Source: Actinobacteria bacterium UBA6100 (GTDB lineage Bacteria; Actinomycetota; Coriobacteriia; Anaerosomatales; Anaerosomataceae). From it: 64,000 bases of DNA. How positions within the stretch are numbered: the stretch's first letter is position 1; every line of letters starts with the position of its first letter. Below the pieces are notes generated by a model, which saw only the letters and a list, made by a program, of their open reading frames with translations, was not told where the DNA came from and searched no databases. The position numbers and the translations under genes were made by a program. The stretch lies in the NCBI GenBank assembly GCA_002423585.1, contig DIWS01000002.1, positions 260,548 to 324,547 of the forward strand, in the 5' to 3' direction. Below, piece after piece: positions 11,132-19,322 of the stretch.

Positions 11132-11716
11132 CTACTTCCGCCCGGCACCCTCCAGCAGCAGCCCGGTCACGTCGGCAGCCACCGCAGGCGGGAGTCGCCT
11201 CGCCACGAGCGCGTAGACCTCGCTCGACTTCTCGGGCAGCTGGTGGAAGTAGCGCAAGCCCACCCTGCGGATTATCGGCGCCATGCGGGCCACATCACGC
11301 TGGGCCACCTTCTCGCGCGCGAGCACGTCGAGCGCTCCGGCGAGCGAGTCCGCAAGCGGCAGTGTGCTCTCGGCGCGACTCACGGGCGACTCGTCGAGGC
11401 TGAAGAGTCCTGCACCGGGAGTGAAGATGCGCATCCGCCACACGCGCATGCCCGCGAGCAGACCGGCCGCTGCAACGGCGACGCACACCACGCGATACAG
11501 GTCGGGCCCGAAACCGCTCGGCCATGCACCCGAGGTCGTCGACCAGATGACATCAGGGAGCGACAGCGCGAGCAGCACCGCGATCACGCAAGCCGCGAGC
11601 AGAATGCCGCCGGGGGCGGTGCGCAGGATGGAGTCACGAGAGACGGTGAACGCGTGACCCACCAGGTACGCGCACGCTCCCGCAAGCACTGCCATCACGA
11701 TCAGAGCGCTAGCCAT
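11132..11716 (-). CDS. Three-helix membrane protein, paralogue of the protein at 42347-42982
   Basis: 194 aa: three predicted membrane helices (about residues 4-24, 37-55, 75-97), then a soluble helical C-terminal half ending TGLLLEGAGRK. The paralogue 31 kb away shares the first-helix region (SRDSILRT versus RRDSFLRT), a ..PLADS/PLADR segment and the ending ..TGLLLEGAGRR. I know no function. It lies directly downstream of the 28-haem cytochrome on the same strand (28-bp gap), so co-transcription and a role in the same envelope process are plausible. Confidence 0.65.
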   Translation of the reverse strand: MASALIVMAVLAGACAYLVGHAFTVSRDSILRTAPGGILLAACVIAVLLALSLPDVIWSTTSGAWPSGFGPDLYRVVCVAVAAAGLLAGMRVWRMRIFTPGAGLFSLDESPVSRAESTLPLADSLAGALDVLAREKVAQRDVARMAPIIRRVGLRYFHQLPEKSSEVYALVARRLPPAVAADVTGLLLEGAGRK

Positions 11717-11744
11717 GCGCCTCCTGCGATCTCGATGGAACGCG

Positions 11745-13625
11745 CTACGGGATGATCGGCTCAGACCACGGTCGTGACGGATCGTGGCAGCTCGCGCAGT
11801 CCGTCCGCTTCGGATGATTCACGGCCGGTGCGATATGGCATGAGACGCAGTCTGTGCTTGCGGAATGCGTCGCATCCTGCCAGGTGCCGGGCGGCAGAGC
11901 GTGACAGCTCGCGCAACCAGAGCCAGGGTGCCGTGTCGTGGTCGTGTTGGGCTTCGCCATATGGCAGTCGGCACACTCGGCTGTCGCATCCGGATGCGTC
12001 CCGTACTCCCATGCCGACGGCGGGATCTCATGGCAATCTCCGCAGTCGAGCACCGGGTGAGACGTGTACGTTGTGTCGGGCGCCGGGATGTGACAGTCGG
12101 CGCACGTCGCGGTCTGTGCAGGATGGGTCGCATCCTGCCAGGTGGACGGCGCCACCGGGTGACACGTCGCACAGTCCACGGCCGGATGGTTCGTGGTGGC
12201 GGTGTCAGGCGCGGCCGTGTGGCACGCCAGACAGTCGGGGTTGGTGGGATGGACCGCCGGCAGCCAGGCGACGCCCACCTGCGGGTGGCATTCTGCGCAC
12301 GGCTCAGGCATGTCGGTGCGATGCGGCGGCATGTGACAGGTGAGGCAGTCGGAGTCGGCAGCCGGATGAACGCCGGCCGACCATGCCGCAGGCGGCACCG
12401 GATGACAGCTGGCGCAGTCAACGTCCGGATGCGCGGTGTAGGTGGTGTCCGCAGGTGAGACATGGCAATCGGTGCACATCGCACTCGCATCAGGATGTGA
12501 CGCATCCTGCCAGGTGGCCGGCGGCACCGCGTGGCAGTTGGTGCAGCCCGACGCGGGGTGCCCGGATGGCGTGAAGTGACAGCTCGTGCATGTGGATGCT
12601 GTCGTCGGATGCGAGGCGTCGGCCCAGCCCTTCGGCGGGATGTCGTGACACGACTCGCACGTCGCATCCGGGTGGTTCGTCGTGGTTGTGTCAGCCGGAG
12701 ATGCGTGGCACAGCACGCAGTTCATCGGCCGCACGTGCAGCGCGGGCTTCCAGGCGACACCCACCTGCGGGTGGCACGTGGTGCAGCCCACCGGATAGTC
12801 GGTGCGATGCGGCGGGATGTGGCAGGTGATGCAGTTGCTCGTGCCATCAGGGTGCGTGGCGTACTTCCAACCGATCGGCTTGTGGCAACTTGCGCAGTCG
12901 CCCGCGGAGTGATTGGCCGGGCGATCGGCCGCGTGGCACGATGTGCAACTCGTGAACGACGGGTGTGTGAACTTCCAGGTGACGCCCAGGCCGCTATGGC
13001 ATTGCACGCATGACACACCCGGGTAGTCCTGGTGCGGGCGTGCGTGGCACTCGAGGCAGTTCATCGATGCGGTGTGCGGGAACTGCGTCTGGGCCCACGG
13101 CACCGACGGGTCGTGGCATCGTGCGCAGTCGCTGCCGTAGTGACCGGCGGGCTCGGCGTGGCACTCGAGACAGTTGGTCTCCATGCCGGTGTGCACGAAC
13201 TGCCACGACTCCCCGGTGTTCGGATGACAGGTGACACAGCTCGTGGTCACTGCCACGTGACCTGCAGGAATCGTGACGGTGTGGCACTTCGCGCAGTCAG
13301 GATCCGTGGGGTGCTCGGCATCCCACGTGGGATATGCGTGGCAGTCCTCGCAGCGGTTGAACTCCATGTTCGCGTGTTCGCGCGTGGGCGCATGACAGAT
13401 CGAGCAGGTGCCCGTCTCGGTCGCGTGGTCCCAATCGCCGGGGAGCGTACCCCCGTTCGCCGTGGGCGGCGTGATGATGGGGCCCTCGCCGTCGTCCTCG
13501 GCCGAGCCGAGGGTAAGGAGAAGAATCGCTGCGATGACTGCAACGATCGCCAGCAGCAACACTATGGCGATGCGGCTCCGCTTACCCACCGGGACTCTTC
13601 TCGTCAGCAGTTCGTGCGACTGCAT
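11745..13625 (-). CDS. Membrane-anchored multihaem c-type cytochrome with 28 CxxCH motifs
   Basis: About 626 aa. An N-terminal anchor (basic VGKRSR, then ~20 hydrophobic residues) is followed by a short linker and 28 CxxCH haem-binding motifs spread to the C-terminus, which ends PWSEPIIP. Many motifs are followed by PP..W.. and H-containing spacers able to supply distal ligands. An eight-motif unit is tandemly duplicated: PPHRTD and CHPQVGVAW recur at a spacing of 486 bp (162 aa), covering motifs 11-18 and 19-26. The start is uncertain: GTG 13643, ATG 13637 and ATG 13625 are all in frame, and I chose 13625 for its GGTAG site. Its presumed role is electron conduction across or along the envelope; no partner quinol oxidase is in view. 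Confidence 0.88.
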   Translation of the reverse strand: MQSHELLTRRVPVGKRSRIAIVLLLAIVAVIAAILLLTLGSAEDDGEGPIITPPTANGGTLPGDWDHATETGTCSICHAPTREHANMEFNRCEDCHAYPTWDAEHPTDPDCAKCHTVTIPAGHVAVTTSCVTCHPNTGESWQFVHTGMETNCLECHAEPAGHYGSDCARCHDPSVPWAQTQFPHTASMNCLECHARPHQDYPGVSCVQCHSGLGVTWKFTHPSFTSCTSCHAADRPANHSAGDCASCHKPIGWKYATHPDGTSNCITCHIPPHRTDYPVGCTTCHPQVGVAWKPALHVRPMNCVLCHASPADTTTTNHPDATCESCHDIPPKGWADASHPTTASTCTSCHFTPSGHPASGCTNCHAVPPATWQDASHPDASAMCTDCHVSPADTTYTAHPDVDCASCHPVPPAAWSAGVHPAADSDCLTCHMPPHRTDMPEPCAECHPQVGVAWLPAVHPTNPDCLACHTAAPDTATTNHPAVDCATCHPVAPSTWQDATHPAQTATCADCHIPAPDTTYTSHPVLDCGDCHEIPPSAWEYGTHPDATAECADCHMAKPNTTTTRHPGSGCASCHALPPGTWQDATHSASTDCVSCHIAPAVNHPKRTDCASCHDPSRPWSEPIIP

Positions 13626-13702
13626 GCATTCTACCATCAGCACCGTGTCACATGTGCGACAAACACCGCATTCGTGAAGGACTTAGCAAGCGGACTGCCA
13701 CC

Positions 13703-14701
13703 TCAGCGGCCGTCACTCATCCCCCAGCTGAAGCCCATCGCCACGACGGTGTCGAGAAGCTCACCTGCGCTCATGCCTCCTGCGGGTGAAAGCGCTTCAT
13801 CCACGATGCTCACGGCCTCCTCGAACGGCTCGGCGCCGTCGGCCGCCGTGGTCGTGTGGAACACGAGCCGGTCCACGCCCGCAAGGTGTGCGGCAACGAG
13901 CTGCAGCAGCGGCATGAGCACGCGGTCGCCGCCGAAGACCCCGCAGCCCCAGTAGCCGGTGTGCACGACCACGGGTGCACCCGTGCAGATCGTCGCCGAT
14001 TCGGCCACTGCTGCCGAGAAGCCGGTGTATGCGGTCACCAGGATGTGCTCGATCTGCTCGCGCGTGTACGCGCCGACGCCATAAGACGGCGCTGCCAGCG
14101 CGATGATGTTCGTGATGGTGGGCGGTTCGACCCGCGTGGTGGCGCGGCGCACGACCTCGGCCGACGCCGCCGAGAACTCGTTTCCGTACAGTCCGCGAGG
14201 ACGCCCCTGTGACTCGTTACTGTCGGTGGCGACGTGACACTTACGCTCGACGCCCATGACCAGCACCGGCGTGGGGCCGCTGTCGTCTTCAGTGACCGCG
14301 CGATGAGGGCCCACGCGCAGCGCCTCGACCAGCGATCCGAGGACGGGGTGCTCGGCGGACTGCATCTCGTCCTGCGCGAAGAGCCCTGACCCGTACGCAT
14401 AGAACAGCAGCGGATCGGCGAAGTTGACGTGCCACTCAACGGCCTGCGGATCGACCGGCTCGTAGTCGTAGATGGTGGGCCGGCTCTCGACCACGGTACC
14501 GCCCGCGCCGGGATCGACATGATCCGGCAGCGGCATCGCAGCCCAGCGCGTGTAGCCGACCGTGCCCGAGTGGCCGCAGCCCTCGGCACACGCGACGCTC
14601 ATGACCACCAGCTTGTTGGTGTGCCGAAGCACCGGCGGATGCTCGGCCACGAGCGTGGCGGCATCGAAGGTGAGGCGTTCGAGGGGTTCGGGAGCGGGCA
14701 T
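13703..14701 (-). CDS. Poly(ADP-ribose) glycohydrolase-like (macrodomain-type) protein
   Basis: 332 aa, start ATG preceded by AAGGAGG. Two PARG-like signatures are visible. One is YGSGLFAQDEMQ (about residues 107-118), resembling the GGG..QEE catalytic loop, with QDE in place of QEE. The other is HTGYWGCGVFGGDRVLMPL (about 249-268), close to the TGNWGCGAFGGD motif of PARG. Together they support an ADP-ribose-binding fold. The protein would remove or read ADP-ribose marks in the cytoplasm. No ADP-ribosyltransferase gene is adjacent, and it stands alone upstream of the cytochrome gene. Assignment rests on motif memory, not on a search. Confidence 0.55.
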   Translation of the reverse strand: MPAPEPLERLTFDAATLVAEHPPVLRHTNKLVVMSVACAEGCGHSGTVGYTRWAAMPLPDHVDPGAGGTVVESRPTIYDYEPVDPQAVEWHVNFADPLLFYAYGSGLFAQDEMQSAEHPVLGSLVEALRVGPHRAVTEDDSGPTPVLVMGVERKCHVATDSNESQGRPRGLYGNEFSAASAEVVRRATTRVEPPTITNIIALAAPSYGVGAYTREQIEHILVTAYTGFSAAVAESATICTGAPVVVHTGYWGCGVFGGDRVLMPLLQLVAAHLAGVDRLVFHTTTAADGAEPFEEAVSIVDEALSPAGGMSAGELLDTVVAMGFSWGMSDGR

Positions 14702-14889
14702 GCAGTCCTCCTTGGGTGGTCTTGTATGCAGTCTACAACGGCGTCGCAAGGTGGGGCAGCACCGAGGACCACGGATGCCTCGAACCTTGCCGCTCATCGC
14801 GCCAGAATGCCGTTCAGCGTTCAATCTCCCACCGCCGAATGCGACACGCCGGCTGAAGGGGTACCGTCTTGTGCGCGGGGTCTTATGTG

Positions 14890-14982
14890 GGGATTCCGCG
14901 GGAAGCTATGATCCGTCGGAGATATGCGGTCACCTGATCCGGCGGGGAGCCAGTGGTGAGACCGGCCCCGCGCGGCCGGTCT
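14890..14982 (+). ncRNA. Riboswitch-like leader RNA, copy A (pseudoknot plus terminator)
   Basis: Conserved with the minus-strand element at 28425-28527. Arm i CCGTCGG (14913-14919) can pair with CCGGCGG (14939-14945). Arm j CGGTCACC (14927-14934) can pair with GGTGA-GA-CCG (14955-14964). The two helices interleave as an H-type pseudoknot. The second j arm overlaps the 5' arm of the terminator at 14959-14982, the arrangement of a ligand-controlled terminator switch. Shared unpaired blocks are ATGATCCG and GGGGAGC. It does not match a riboswitch class I can name. It leads into the secreted protein at 15073. Confidence 0.6.
14959..14982 (+). terminator. Intrinsic terminator at the end of leader RNA copy A
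   Basis: AGACCGGCC at 14959-14967 pairs perfectly with GGCCGGTCT at 14974-14982 around a 6-nt loop and is followed by TTTCGCG. It sits 90 bp before the start codon of the downstream gene, so it is an attenuator and not the end of a gene. Confidence 0.75.
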
Positions 14983-15072
14983 TTCGCGTCTTCGGGGGAA
15001 CTCGCAAAGCCTCATCTTCTCAAGCCCGCGGGCCGAGTTCGGCGCGCATCCGTCTTGAGAGAGGGAGGGGTT

Positions 15073-16047
15073 ATGAAGAGGGGTCTGGTTCTCGCGGTAA
15101 TCGTTGTGGCGCTTGTCTTGATGAGCGCAGGCTCAGCGTTCGCGGTCGGCGGGAGCGCGAACTACTACAGCGGCAGTGCCATCGAAGCGGCGACCGTGTA
15201 CGGTCCGTGCTACAGCTATCTCGCCCCGGCCGATGCCGGCTGGGGTGCGGGCGTGCCCGCGATCCCGTGCTGGAAGCACACGTCTTGGCCGCTCATCACC
15301 GGTAGTCCGGCGGTGTACATCTCCAACAGCTTCTACATCTCGGGCACCATCGGCGCGAACCAGTGGCGCTGGTACCGCATCAATATCGGCAACATCCCCG
15401 CGAACGCCGTCAACATCGTTCCCAGCGGGTACCTGAAGGTCAACTCCGACAACGCTGACCGCACGTGGATCAATGGCAGACTCGCCGGCACTGATGGTGA
15501 AGTCGAAGGCGCATTCGTCGACAACCACGAGTGGGCCACGATTCAGTCATATGCGCTTCAGCCCGGCGATCTGAAGATCGGTCCGAACTACATGGACGTC
15601 ATCGTCCGGAACTACGCAGGCGATTCATCCGCAACCGGTAACCCGACCGGGTTCATCTACGACTTCTCGGCCACCTGGACGTACACCGAGGTTCAGACGG
15701 ACGTCAAACCGGGTTCCGATCCAAGTGCGCTCAACTGGAACGGTGCGGGCAAGGTGCCTGTGGCCATCCTTGGCAACGAGTACTTCGACGTCCACACAGT
15801 CAACGCTGCGACGGTCACCATGAACGGTGCGGCTGTTGGCGTGAGGGGCAAGAAGGACCCGACTGTGATGGCGTCCTACAGTGACACCAACGGCGACGGC
15901 TACGAGGATCTCGTGGTCCAGATCGTTGACACCGATGGAGACGTCATCCCCGCCGGTGCTACGAGCGTCACGATCGCATGGACGCTCCTACCCGAGTTTG
16001 GTGGAACCGCCATGTCGGACGTGACCGACATCAAACTCGTCCAGTAG
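15073..16047 (+). CDS. Secreted protein with C-terminal calcium-type repeat module
   Basis: 324 aa. The ATG follows a strong GGGAGGGG site. A signal peptide covers residues 1-25 (MKRGLVLAVIVV..GSAFA). The middle is beta-rich and aromatic with no recognised family. From about residue 215 a module begins with DVKPGSDPSALNWNG and VPVAILG, followed by DTNGDGYEDL, an EF-hand-like Ca-binding loop; this module is widespread at the ends of bacterial secreted proteins. Expression is probably controlled by the leader RNA upstream. A terminator follows at 16093. Confidence 0.8.
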   Translation: MKRGLVLAVIVVALVLMSAGSAFAVGGSANYYSGSAIEAATVYGPCYSYLAPADAGWGAGVPAIPCWKHTSWPLITGSPAVYISNSFYISGTIGANQWRWYRINIGNIPANAVNIVPSGYLKVNSDNADRTWINGRLAGTDGEVEGAFVDNHEWATIQSYALQPGDLKIGPNYMDVIVRNYAGDSSATGNPTGFIYDFSATWTYTEVQTDVKPGSDPSALNWNGAGKVPVAILGNEYFDVHTVNAATVTMNGAAVGVRGKKDPTVMASYSDTNGDGYEDLVVQIVDTDGDVIPAGATSVTIAWTLLPEFGGTAMSDVTDIKLVQ

Positions 16048-16092
16048 CACTCGTTCGCACTCCAGGCTGTTCCGCAGGAACGCAATGGTCGA

Positions 16093-16122
16093 GGGCCCCG
16101 CTCCAACCACGGAGCGGGGCCC
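16093..16122 (+). terminator. Rho-independent terminator
   Basis: GGGCCCCGCTCC (16093-16104) pairs with GGAGCGGGGCCC (16111-16122) around a 6-nt loop, followed by TTCCTGT. It ends the secreted-protein transcript and could also act on the opposite strand for the nuclease gene. Confidence 0.8.
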
Positions 16123-16151
16123 TTCCTGTGCGCCGCTGGTCGCGGTGACCG

Positions 16152-16688
16152 CTACTCCACCCAGAGCCCTCGGCCCGCCTCCCGCGCCTCGGCCTGCAGG
16201 TCCTTGAGGACGTCGGTGTACTTTACGTTCGGCGGGTAGGTGTAGGCGTTGGCATAGCCATCGAGCACGAGCCGGGCGTTGAGCATATGCTCGCGCACCT
16301 CGGCCTCGTTGCCTGTTGTCGGCTGCTCAAGCCACACGTAGGCGAGCAGTCGTCCGTACTTGTCGCGCAGTTCGGCGTCGGTCTCGAGCCACACCGTCGT
16401 GCCTACGGGGATCTCCCCGGCGGTGTACGCTGCCGCATCCTCGCCGAAGGGCTCGGGGCTCTCTCCCACCTCGGGGGTGTCGATGCCGATGAAGCGGACC
16501 TTCTCCTCGGCGCCACCATCAAGCAGAAAACGTGCGGTGTCGCCGTCGGTGTGGCGGATGACCTCCGCCTGCGTGACCTCGGGCGCGCCGGCCGGCGGCT
16601 CCTTGGCCGGCGGCGCGAGCAACGTGCAACCCGCGGCGAGGATGGCCGCGAGCAGCAGGGCGAGAGCGATGGGTAGGTTAGGGCGCAT
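16152..16688 (-). CDS. Thermonuclease (SNase)-family lipoprotein
   Basis: 178 aa. Lipoprotein signal with lipobox LAAGC and Cys21. The staphylococcal nuclease fold follows with all catalytic landmarks: HTDGDTARF (the first Asp), RFIGIDTPEVGE (Arg, Asp-Thr and Glu) and DKYGRLLAY (the second Arg). It should be a calcium-dependent sugar-non-specific nuclease tethered outside the membrane, perhaps for scavenging extracellular DNA. It is divergent from the neighbouring dehydrogenase-like gene. Confidence 0.88.
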   Translation of the reverse strand: MRPNLPIALALLLAAILAAGCTLLAPPAKEPPAGAPEVTQAEVIRHTDGDTARFLLDGGAEEKVRFIGIDTPEVGESPEPFGEDAAAYTAGEIPVGTTVWLETDAELRDKYGRLLAYVWLEQPTTGNEAEVREHMLNARLVLDGYANAYTYPPNVKYTDVLKDLQAEAREAGRGLWVE

Positions 16689-16761
16689 GCGGCGATTGTA
16701 GCGGGATGCGGGGGTGCGGGGCGGGTATACCTACAAGACCGAACGTGGGAAGGAGTCAGTG

Positions 16762-17997
16762 ATGCGCATTCGGACAGTCTCCATCGTCCTCGCGGTGGTC
16801 ATCGCGGTAGCCATGGCGGCCGGCTGCACGAAGGAGCCCGCCGACGAACCCGACGTGGTGGGCACCACGCCTCCCGCCGAGGTGCCTGCCGAGTCCGCGG
16901 AGCCAACGCCCACGCCGCTCGGCGAGCTGCGCCTCACGCTCGCGCCCGTGGCCGACGGCTTCGACCAGCCGCTCTACGTGACGGGATACCCCGACGGCTC
17001 CGGTCGCCTCGTGGTGCTCGAGAAGACCGGCCGGGCATGGCTGCTCGATGACGGCGTGCGCTCGGCGGCGCCCTTCCTCGACCTCTCGGCGGTCGTGAGC
17101 ACGCAAAGCGAGCAGGGGCTGCTCGGCATGGCGTTCTCGCCCGGGTTCACCGACGACGGTTCGGTGTGGGTGAACTACACACGTGGTGACGGCGCCACCG
17201 TGATCTCGAGCTTCTCCGTGACGGGTGACGTGGTAGACCCGGCGTCCGAGTACGTCTGGCTCACCATCCCGCAGCCCTACGCGAACCACAACGGCGGCAT
17301 GATCGCCTTCGGCCCCGATGGACATCTCTATGTGGGAATGGGCGATGGCGGGAGTGGCGGAGACCCGCAGGGCAACGGGCAGAACCCGCAGGCGCTCCTC
17401 GGAAAGATGCTCCGCCTGAATGTTCTCTACGATGCGACCGAGACGCGCGACACCGTCTACGGCATCCCGTCCGACAACCCACATGTGGGCCAGGCCGGCT
17501 GGGCGCCCGAGATCTGGGCGTCTGGCCTGCGCAACCCGTGGCGGTTCAGCTTCGACCGTGATACCGGCGACCTGTGGATCGGTGACGTGGGGCAGAACGC
17601 CTGGGAGGAGATCGACTTCCAGCCGGCGTCCTCTCCGGGCGGCGAGAACTACGGATGGAGCCTCTGGGAGGCCACACACCCCTATCCGCCGGACGCATCC
17701 CCTTCGGCCGAAGGCTTCACGATGCCGGTCATCGAGTACGACCGGCAGACCGGGACGTCGGTCACCGGCGGCTACGTGTACCGCGGTTCGGCTCAGCCGA
17801 TGTTCTGGGGCACGTACTTCTACGCCGACTTCAGCTTCGGGGCGCTGTGGGCCGCGCAACGTGCTGACGATGGCACGGTGGCCACCCGGCTCATGATCGA
17901 CAACGACATGCTCATCGTGAGCTTCGGCGAGGACGAGGCCGGCGAGCTGTACGTGGTGGACTTCAACGGCGGCATCTACCGGATGCTGGCGCAGTAG
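16762..17997 (+). CDS. PQQ-type glucose/sorbosone dehydrogenase-family lipoprotein
   Basis: 411 aa from the ATG after GGGAAGGAG. Lipobox MAAGC gives Cys22. The six-bladed propeller of the soluble glucose/sorbosone dehydrogenase family is recognisable: EQGLLGMAFSPGF, NHNGGMIAFGPDG with the catalytic-type His, YVGMGDGGSGG and GLRNPWRFSFDR. Many members of this family in anaerobes have no demonstrated substrate or PQQ supply, so a sugar dehydrogenase activity is only family-level inference. It is convergent with orr, separated by 3 bp. Confidence 0.82.
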   Translation: MRIRTVSIVLAVVIAVAMAAGCTKEPADEPDVVGTTPPAEVPAESAEPTPTPLGELRLTLAPVADGFDQPLYVTGYPDGSGRLVVLEKTGRAWLLDDGVRSAAPFLDLSAVVSTQSEQGLLGMAFSPGFTDDGSVWVNYTRGDGATVISSFSVTGDVVDPASEYVWLTIPQPYANHNGGMIAFGPDGHLYVGMGDGGSGGDPQGNGQNPQALLGKMLRLNVLYDATETRDTVYGIPSDNPHVGQAGWAPEIWASGLRNPWRFSFDRDTGDLWIGDVGQNAWEEIDFQPASSPGGENYGWSLWEATHPYPPDASPSAEGFTMPVIEYDRQTGTSVTGGYVYRGSAQPMFWGTYFYADFSFGALWAAQRADDGTVATRLMIDNDMLIVSFGEDEAGELYVVDFNGGIYRMLAQ

Positions 17998-18000
17998 CGG

Positions 18001-19065
18001 CTACCCGACGTACCGCTTCTCCACGTACGGCGAGGTGAATGCCGCGAGCGTGGCCGCATACGTTGGGACGAATGCGATCGCGTCGCCGAGGTGCAGGTCC
18101 TCGGGCAGGTCGTGGACGTCGAGCACGAGGTGATCGCTCGAGGCGCCGAGCACCCGGATGCGCGGATCGACCGGCGCGAGCCCCTCGGGCACAACGTCCT
18201 GCCGGCCCATCGCGAGGATCGCGCGACGGCGGTCGCCCCGGTCCTCGAAGGTCGGCCGTCCGCCGAACGCGTCCTGCGCGCTCGTACCCTTCGGCTTGCT
18301 GGGCTTCACCATGCACTCGATCACCGGCGCGCTCACGGTGATCGCATCGGTGTGCAGCCCGAGGATGGGCTCACGCGTGACCGTGGAAACGCCGAGCAGG
18401 ATGGACTCGCCGATACGCAGGCTGTCTATCCGCTCGGGCAGGATGCCGTCCACCAGCGCATCGAGTGAGCTCGACATGCCCCCACTCACGTGGAGATGTC
18501 GGCCAAGTCGGGCTTCTGCAGTCTGTGTAAGCGCCACCAGTTCGCCGAGGTTCTCCGCGTCGGGCACGATCGCCCCGTAACACGTGAGACTCGCGCCGAT
18601 GCCGTAGACCTCGATGTTCGCGAGCGCCTCAGCGGCATCCAGGAACGCCGGCAGGTCGGCGGGCAGCATGCCCTCACGCAGATCGCCGAGGTCCACCATC
18701 GCCACGATGCGGTGCCGCTTGCCGAGGGTCCGCGCGGCGACATCGAGCGCGCGCACGGTCTCGATCTCGCTCTCGAGTGAGACGTCGATGAGCCGTACCG
18801 CCTCGTCGGCCCGCGCGAGCGACGGCGCCCGGAGCGACCAGAACTCGGCGTTCACGCCCGCCTCGCGCAAGCCCGCGACGTTCTCAAGCCGTGAATCGGC
18901 GATTCCGGCCGCGCCGCCGGCGAGCATGGCGCGCGCCACCGCGGGCGCACCGCACGTCACCTTCGTGACGCCGTAGACCCCTCGCCCGCCGAGCGCATCA
19001 ACCACGCGGCGTGTGTTCTCGGTGACCTTGGCCAGATCGATGGTGACGGTGGCCTTGGCGAGCAT
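18001..19065 (-). CDS. orr: Ornithine racemase, PLP-dependent (alanine racemase-like fold)
   Basis: 354 aa from the ATG of MLAKATV. N-terminal VTIDLAKVTENTR and the PLP lysine in GVTKVTCG (Lys35) match the Orr/YhfX-type branch of alanine-racemase-fold enzymes. GGMSSSLDAL and RIGESILLG are phosphate-binding and dimer-type motifs of the same branch. It would convert L- to D-ornithine, the substrate of OraSE. The other ornithine genes lie 3-20 kb away, which supports the assignment over alanine racemase. The 257-bp upstream gap contains GCATAGCGGC (19172-19181), also found upstream of oraS (31348-31357). Confidence 0.82.
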   Translation of the reverse strand: MLAKATVTIDLAKVTENTRRVVDALGGRGVYGVTKVTCGAPAVARAMLAGGAAGIADSRLENVAGLREAGVNAEFWSLRAPSLARADEAVRLIDVSLESEIETVRALDVAARTLGKRHRIVAMVDLGDLREGMLPADLPAFLDAAEALANIEVYGIGASLTCYGAIVPDAENLGELVALTQTAEARLGRHLHVSGGMSSSLDALVDGILPERIDSLRIGESILLGVSTVTREPILGLHTDAITVSAPVIECMVKPSKPKGTSAQDAFGGRPTFEDRGDRRRAILAMGRQDVVPEGLAPVDPRIRVLGASSDHLVLDVHDLPEDLHLGDAIAFVPTYAATLAAFTSPYVEKRYVG

Positions 19066-19322
19066 GGAGCCTCCCGGGAGTCGTGACGTGTCAACCGCCA
19101 TCGTACGCCACAACGATGCGGGGCCCTGCGCCTCCGCGCAAGACCCATGCGCATGAACATGGGTATGGACTGCATAGCGGCGTCTGACCCCTGCCGACCG
19201 GCGCTCACCAACCGGGTTCGGGTGCGCCTTCTCACGGGTCTCCGCCGCCGCACACTGCGGTCACACCATCGCCGGCTCACGGTGATGTGCGATCTGTCGG
19301 CTGCGTGAGGAACGGAGGAGCG

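Noticed and set aside
11865..13300. Regularly spaced DNA similarity suggesting a CRISPR or tandem repeat array
   Set aside because: The repetition is the codon pattern of CxxCH motifs inside the cytochrome gene, with irregular spacer lengths and an intact reading frame.
15003..15011. CGCAAAGCC after leader RNA copy A, reminiscent of the c-di-GMP-I riboswitch core
   Set aside because: The obligatory GGGCAAACC half and the tetraloop-receptor pairing are absent, and the match is short.
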